Assembly: GCA_024138015.1 (NCBI GenBank)
Contig: JAMXBB010000012.1
Location: forward strand, 17,222,634-17,286,633
Length of the DNA stretch: 64,000 nucleotides
Origin: Lumnitzera littorea
Lineage: Eukaryota > Streptophyta > Magnoliopsida > Myrtales > Combretaceae
Direction: 5' to 3'
The number at the start of each line of letters is the position of its first letter. Position 1 is the first letter of the stretch. The notes below the pieces were generated by a model. It saw only the letters and a list, made by a program, of their open reading frames with translations, was not told the DNA's origin and ran no database searches. Below, in pieces: positions 58,346 through 64,000 of the stretch. The position numbers and the translations under genes are program-made.

Positions 58346-61300
58346 ATTACTTGATAATAAGCTAACACTATGTTTGCCAACGAGGAAATCAATAGAAAGC
58401 TATAAGAGTAGAAGAAAATGAAAGGAACAAAGTGAAGTGAAAATTATGCATTTCTAGGGCCAGACACATGGAAAGACACCACAAGAAACAAGAACAAGAA
58501 AATAAAAGTAGGGGTTTTAGCGAATCCATGAGTTATCTAGCTAGATATGATGCACCAACAAGATTCTACATGGCCTATGACTCGTCGGATGTGAGGCATC
58601 AATTCAAGTAATAAGATTGCTCACCACAATACTTACTAAAAAGATTGATAAGAGTGAGTAGAAGAGAGTTTTCCAAAAGAAAATTATAGAGAGTTTTTCA
58701 TTAATACATCAATGTTTCCCAATACCATATACATGTATTTTATTTATACATAATGGTAAATTTGTAAATAAGAGGACTAAAAAGATACCCTAATGATATT
58801 CTTGTAAATACAAAATAAACATGAGGGTAATATAGAAAAAATAGGAAGTCTAAATAATATAAGCAAAAATAAGTGATCAAATAAGATGTTCAGGTGAGGA
58901 GTAGATGAGCTGGGCTTCAGCATTTGGTTAGGTCAGTACTCTAAATCCTATAAAAAAAATATGTAGAATTAAAGAGAAATCGGTAATTTTTGGGGAAAAA
59001 AAAAAGAGAAATCAGTAGTTATAAAAAAAATGAAAAGGAGAAATAATTGGAAATATTTTCACTTTTAAAGCCAACTTATTTCTCTCCACTATTAGAGAAA
59101 AAGCAATGGAATTCAAGTGCAATTACAAAATTACCCTAAAAGCAAAGTTAAAAATATAAAGTAAAGGACATTATAACATGAAAAGCAAAACCCAATGCCA
59201 TGCTATTTTTTTAAACGTGAACCATTTGACTAATAGTGAACTAAATTGATAATTGAATCATATGGCAAAAAAAAAAAAAAAAAAAAAAAACGAATTTTCA
59301 ATTCAATTCATAATTCGCAGTTAATTTGCCTATCCTTTGTCATTATACATCATAGATTGCAAAAGGGGTAATTTGGACTTTTGCCAATAGAACATAGAAT
59401 TTGATCATCAAAATTATAAAATGAAATATGGAGTTTATCGAAGGTTTGGTTGTATCTTTTATAATTTATCTATGCTTGGTGTAAGCCCTACAACTAGACA
59501 ATTAGGAATCAATACATAAAATTTAGGATGATCAGAAAAATTATCCGATCAAACCCGAATTTTTCGATAAAGTTAGAAAAATTAGTAAAAGTGGCATCAT
59601 AAGTTTAGAATTCAGTAAATAAGATAATAAAATAATTAAATATTACATTTTTTTTAATATAAGTATAAAACACGCGAAATGAGTTCTAGTAATTAACAAG
59701 ATGCTGGAGATAAATTTAATGAATTCTAAAAATTATCGAATGGCATGCATAATGTGAGACCTCGCAAAACTAAGTTTGCCATTAGATATCGTGCAACCTT
59801 AAGAATTATCGAGTTAAGTGAAATAATAAGCCTCGTACTTTAGTAAATAGGTCCCAAGCATCTAGTTTTAGGCGTTTAAGAAAGTAGCCTGATTGAGCTA
59901 ATATTCTATGACTTGGATAAAAATATATATAAATAATAAATAAAGTGACCCCATAAGATTATATTTTGTAAATATAATGACAAAATAGATAGATAAAAAG
60001 ATAATTTCTAAAACAACATCTATTGTTTATTGGAAGTATGCAAGATAAATTTTTGATAACTATATGGACATCAAACTTATAAGATGATATGAAATAATAT
60101 TTAGAGAGCATATATATACATCTAATATAATTATTGTGTAAGACCTTGGATTTATGCAACTAAATTCTAAGTGGTCGATTTGGGATATTAGTAAAATTAA
60201 CTTAATTAAGTTAAAAATTTATAAGTAGGCTAAGGACTTTAATCAATGAGAACCCGGGGATTTGAATCTCAAAAATATAATAAAATTATAAAAATATAAC
60301 TAAAATAGTAAATTTTTACCATACTATTTAATAATTATCGTAATTGCCCAAAATAAACTTCGATAACTAAAAATTCTTTAAAGATAAATGATATGAGTAA
60401 CAAAATTACTAAATAACATGAAATAACATGTACAATATATATATATATATATTGTACATGTTATTTTATNTCGATAACTAAAAATTCTTTAAAGATAAAT
60501 GATATGAGTAACAAAATTACTAAATAACATGAAATAACATGTACAATATATATATATATATATATATATGTCACGTGTAATTTTTATGTTCAAATATATA
60601 CTTGTAATTATCTCAAATACCCGATTAAGTGCAAATTAAACTAAAATAAATAAAGAAAAGTAATAAAAAAATAGTGGGGTAACTAGAAGGCATGGAAGAG
60701 TATTTGGGTACGTATTGGGTAATTAGTATAATACTTATATCAATAGGACTTACTATAAAAGAGGGATTTTTGCATGAGAGAAGAGAGAAAATCATTTTGC
60801 TCCATCAAGATGCTCTGCAAAATCCAAAAGACCACTTTCATGAGCTTCTGCATGCAATCTAAGATTTAGGAAAAATAAGAAAGGGTTGATAAAATTCAAG
60901 AAGAAATATTGGAAAAATTATGGAAAAATAGGTGTGATTCAAGCGTGTAGTATGTTCGGGGGCTAAAGCAAAAACTAGAAGTAAACTAACCCCACCAACA
61001 CAAGGAGTGCCCAAGCCTAGCCCTACCAATAAGGAGGTAATAACCATCGACGGTCGAAACAACTAGTTCTTAGTGAGTGTCCTAAATTGGCTAATTTTCA
61101 AAAAAAATTAAAAATATTAATTTTATCTAAAAAATTATGAAAAAAATTATTCCTAAGCATTTTTACTATAGAATCCAAGAGAATATTATTTTGTTTAAAT
61201 TTAGTAAACATATACTACGTCCTTAAGAAATCATCAAAATGGAGTTGATTTCGATGTTGATTTAAATTACCTTAATAATGTGGTTTCGAGCCTAAAATTT

Positions 61301-64000
61301 TTTTGTAACATTTTCAATACTTATATTAAAATGCTACATGAAGTTTTTCAACAAAACTATTTTTCTAAATTTTTCATGATATTTTAGCCCTTAAATTATG
61401 GCTAAAAGAGCATTTTTACTAAAAATAAGTGAATTTTTCTTAAGGACTTTACTTGGAATCTAAAGCAAACTAGTTATTGGAATAATTTAATATATACCAA
61501 TGTTGTTGGATTGAATTTTATTAGAGGAAGTTATGAAAGTCAATAATATGCCACTTATATGTATAATTTAGCAGCATGTAAAATTAAGGATTGGTGAGTG
61601 ATGAAGTATTGAATGAGGATTCGAGGAGTAATGAATTTGTGAAGTGATAATGAAGTATTAGATTAGTTCTTATAACCAAAACTTTGGAAAAAAGTGAATA
61701 AATCAATTAACTATAGGAAGTTGGTTAAAGATAAAGAATAACTTGAAGGATTTGTAAATGAATATCATACTAGGAATATACTCAGAAGTTAAGTCAAAGG
61801 AAATTTTCTATGTAAATTATAATTACAAGGGACCTTAGAAGCTAAGCTAGAGGATAAATTCCTTAAAAACTATGAAGTTAGTAAAACTCAAATGATAGCT
61901 CAAAGACTATCTTATTAAGAAAATTAAAATAAAGTAAACTCAGAAGTTGATCCAGAGGGTAAAATTTATGTAAGATATGACTCCAATATAACTCAAAAAG
62001 TAACTCAAAGGATTCTGATTTAAGAACGTTACCATAAAATTAGCTTAGAACCTAGCTTAGAGGATGTTGTACATTAAAATAACTAATAAAACCAATGCGC
62101 TAATTATGAAAATCCCAATTTAGGAGTAAAAATAACTTATAAAAATGTTAAAACAACTTAATTCATACAAAACAAATCAATGACTATTAATCCAAGGCTC
62201 GAACATGGATTAAAACTACTCTATTGTATATGTATAAGGATAATTTAAGATTAAGAGTATGACAGTCATTTGCGAACTATTAACAAGTGACTTAATAACC
62301 TGAATATCTAAGTATAAGAGAACCTTAAACTTAAGTAAACAAACTAAGATACAGAATAATAGTATGTATTGTATCGTATTGTATTGTAATGTATTGTATT
62401 TATATAAACACTAAAAGGTTATTTAAATTATAGGAAATTGCAGTGAAGATACACCACAAGTTGCACTTAAGTGAGCAAATGGAAAGTTTGGGTAAATTTG
62501 GGATCAATACATAATTGTATTTTAGAGTAATATTTTATAGTATTTTGAGGTTTAAGATTATACTTGGTTGTGCTTATAAGTAGCTTGATTGTATGCATGC
62601 TTGTGTGTCTATGATCTTAATTATACCACTACTTGGTTTTGTTTACTGGATTGTGATTGGTTAAATTGTGTAGAATTGATTAATCACCTCTAACTTGAAC
62701 TAAAATATATTAGACCTAAAAACTTAACCAGACATACATTGCAACCTAATAGGGGACAATTACGATTCTTCGACTAAATACCAACCTTTTTGAAAGAGAT
62801 AGTTAAAATGGTCCTTTATTCACTTTTAGTTAAATTAAGTGACAGGAAATGATGTCATGGCAAAGTTGAAGATGCTAGTTCAAAGGTAATTATAGGAAGA
62901 GGGATATTTCCATTGCATAAGCCTGAGTTTGGTCATAAACTGTTGCATTCGCATTGAAACTTCTCAAATAAGGTTTGGAGTAAGTGTAATTTTTTTAATT
63001 TCACAATGGATCAAACGGCGTCATGCAATGGCATTTGTTTTACTGCATTGCATTTAATTAACTACTTGATAACTCTATCTATGCTTGTTGTATAGTCTCA
63101 TATCTCTATCCCTACTTATTGAGCAGTTGATTGCTCATATCCATATAGATCGTTATGCAAGCATTAACTAGGATGCCATGCTATAATTACCGTGAGGTTA
63201 GTCATTATTGGGAACTAGGTGTGAGGATAGGAAATTGAGGACTAGTTGGACTTTAAAAGCCTTTGTTGTTTATCTCTTTATCTTTTGGTGTTAAAATATG
63301 TATATATCTAAGTGAACTACATTACAAAGTTATATAAATAACACTTTGATAATCTAGGCTATAAATATATGTTTTAAAGACTTCTACAGGTTAATTATTA
63401 ATATTATATGTATTGTTTACTTCAAAACGGGTCAACCATTAATGCCTTATGTAAATCGGGTCTATGGTAGCAACTATGAAGTCAACTTTCATCTTAAGAT
63501 AATTTATACTGCGAGATTGTTATGATGCTACCGCTTCAAAGCATGACACTTAGACTTCCTCTTTGCATTTTAATTCCCATAGTATTGTTGTTTTTTATTT
63601 TTACTTAGTTTAGAATAAGCAAAAACGTTATAAAGTGAATAAATAAATTTGCTTATACCTGGAAATTTTCTCTATAAAATTAGAAGTATTAATATACCAA
63701 TAGTTATATATCCCTTAAATAACTCATATATGTACTTGACTCTTATTTATTTATATTTTCTTTCTTTACCAAAAACTATGAATATTGCAACTGTTGGAAG
63801 TGGGCAAGTTGAACATGATACAACTCCTTTGAGATACCAGTGTTTATTATCGACAGTTTCATATCATAAGTAGGATTTCTCATATTATAATTTGAGTCCT
63901 ATAAAAAAATAGAGATCCTATACAATATGTCACACCTCATATAGGTGGAGTCACAACAATTTTGTCGTGTAAACTATTTAAGATAGAAGCTTACCTTGCA
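58346..64000. other. AT-rich repeat-like DNA without a supportable gene
   Basis: No reading frame resembles a known protein. There is a long A run near 59268-59290. TGTGAGACCTCGCAAAACTAAG near 59756 and TGTAAGACCTTGGATTTATG near 60136 have the look of LTR starts, but no matching ends were found. A duplicated segment flanks an N at 60470. Near 61500-62050 the text looks like a heavily decayed retrotransposon gag region, but I cannot align it with confidence. Confidence 0.4.
60360..60561. repeat. Direct ~90-bp duplication around an N base
   Basis: The segment starting TCGATAACTAAAAATTC at 60360 recurs identically at 60471, directly after the N at 60470. Each copy ends in a TA run. Between them, AAATAACATGTACAATATAT and its reverse complement form a palindrome. 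The arrangement looks like unmerged assembly ends at a TA repeat rather than biology. Confidence 0.8.

Noticed and set aside
1..64000. CRISPR arrays, bacterial operons, rRNA or tRNA genes
   Set aside because: None seen; the repeats are gene-unit or transposon repeats of a plant genome, and no cloverleaf or ribosomal sequence was recognised by eye.

Overview
The window looks like nuclear DNA of a flowering plant, most likely a eudicot. It is AT-rich, has single-exon genes with plant-type TATA boxes, is crowded with Mutator-like, hAT and LTR elements, and carries a protein family (DUF241/BYPASS1-related) known from land plants. I cannot name the species. Single N bases at 31786 and 60470 show that this is a draft assembly.

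The left 22.4 kb is a head-to-tail array of DUF241-family genes spaced about 2-3 kb apart. I number the copies D1-D12 in order. D1 (96-872), D3 (6050-6826) and D4 (9249-10019) are intact. D2, D5, D6, D7 and D8 are broken by nonsense changes, small frameshifting deletions or fusion. D9 (from 22321) keeps only its first ~110 bp and then runs into Mutator-like DNA. Three more copies lie to the right: D10 (35069-35842, minus strand, intact), D11 (36906-38900, plus strand, split by a solo LTR) and D12 (44166-44942, minus strand, full length with one in-frame stop). D10 and D11 are divergent, about 1.06 kb apart. The intergenic DNA is also duplicated, and a conserved upstream box lies before nearly every copy, so the duplicated unit was promoter + gene + flank.

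From 22.4 to 29.3 kb there are a Mutator-like fragment, a decayed transposase on the minus strand forming an inverted repeat with that fragment, and a 1,038-bp non-autonomous Mutator-like element with a 10-bp target duplication. From 29.3 to 34.5 kb the DNA is very AT-rich and no gene is recognisable. A 1,223-bp solo LTR (37033-38255) and a 1,053-bp hAT-like element (42718-43770) sit inside or beside the right-hand DUF241 copies. From 47.1 to 48.25 kb there is a broken fragment of the giant auxin-transport protein BIG. From 53.76 to 55.19 kb there is a small minus-strand gene with a membrane segment and a one-base frameshift. From 55.32 to 58.35 kb there is a Mutator-like element whose transposase lacks its catalytic core. 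The last 5.6 kb is AT-rich repeat-like DNA with no gene I can support.

The main story is birth and death of a tandem gene family: 4 intact copies out of 12, with signs of gene conversion, a chimeric copy, a nonsense change shared by two distant copies, and transposons used as insertional mutagens. I found no clearly new biochemical system. The most useful leads are the gene-conversion tract, the shared stop codon, the conserved promoter box with its orphan copies, and the solo LTR whose removal restores the ancestral spacing exactly.
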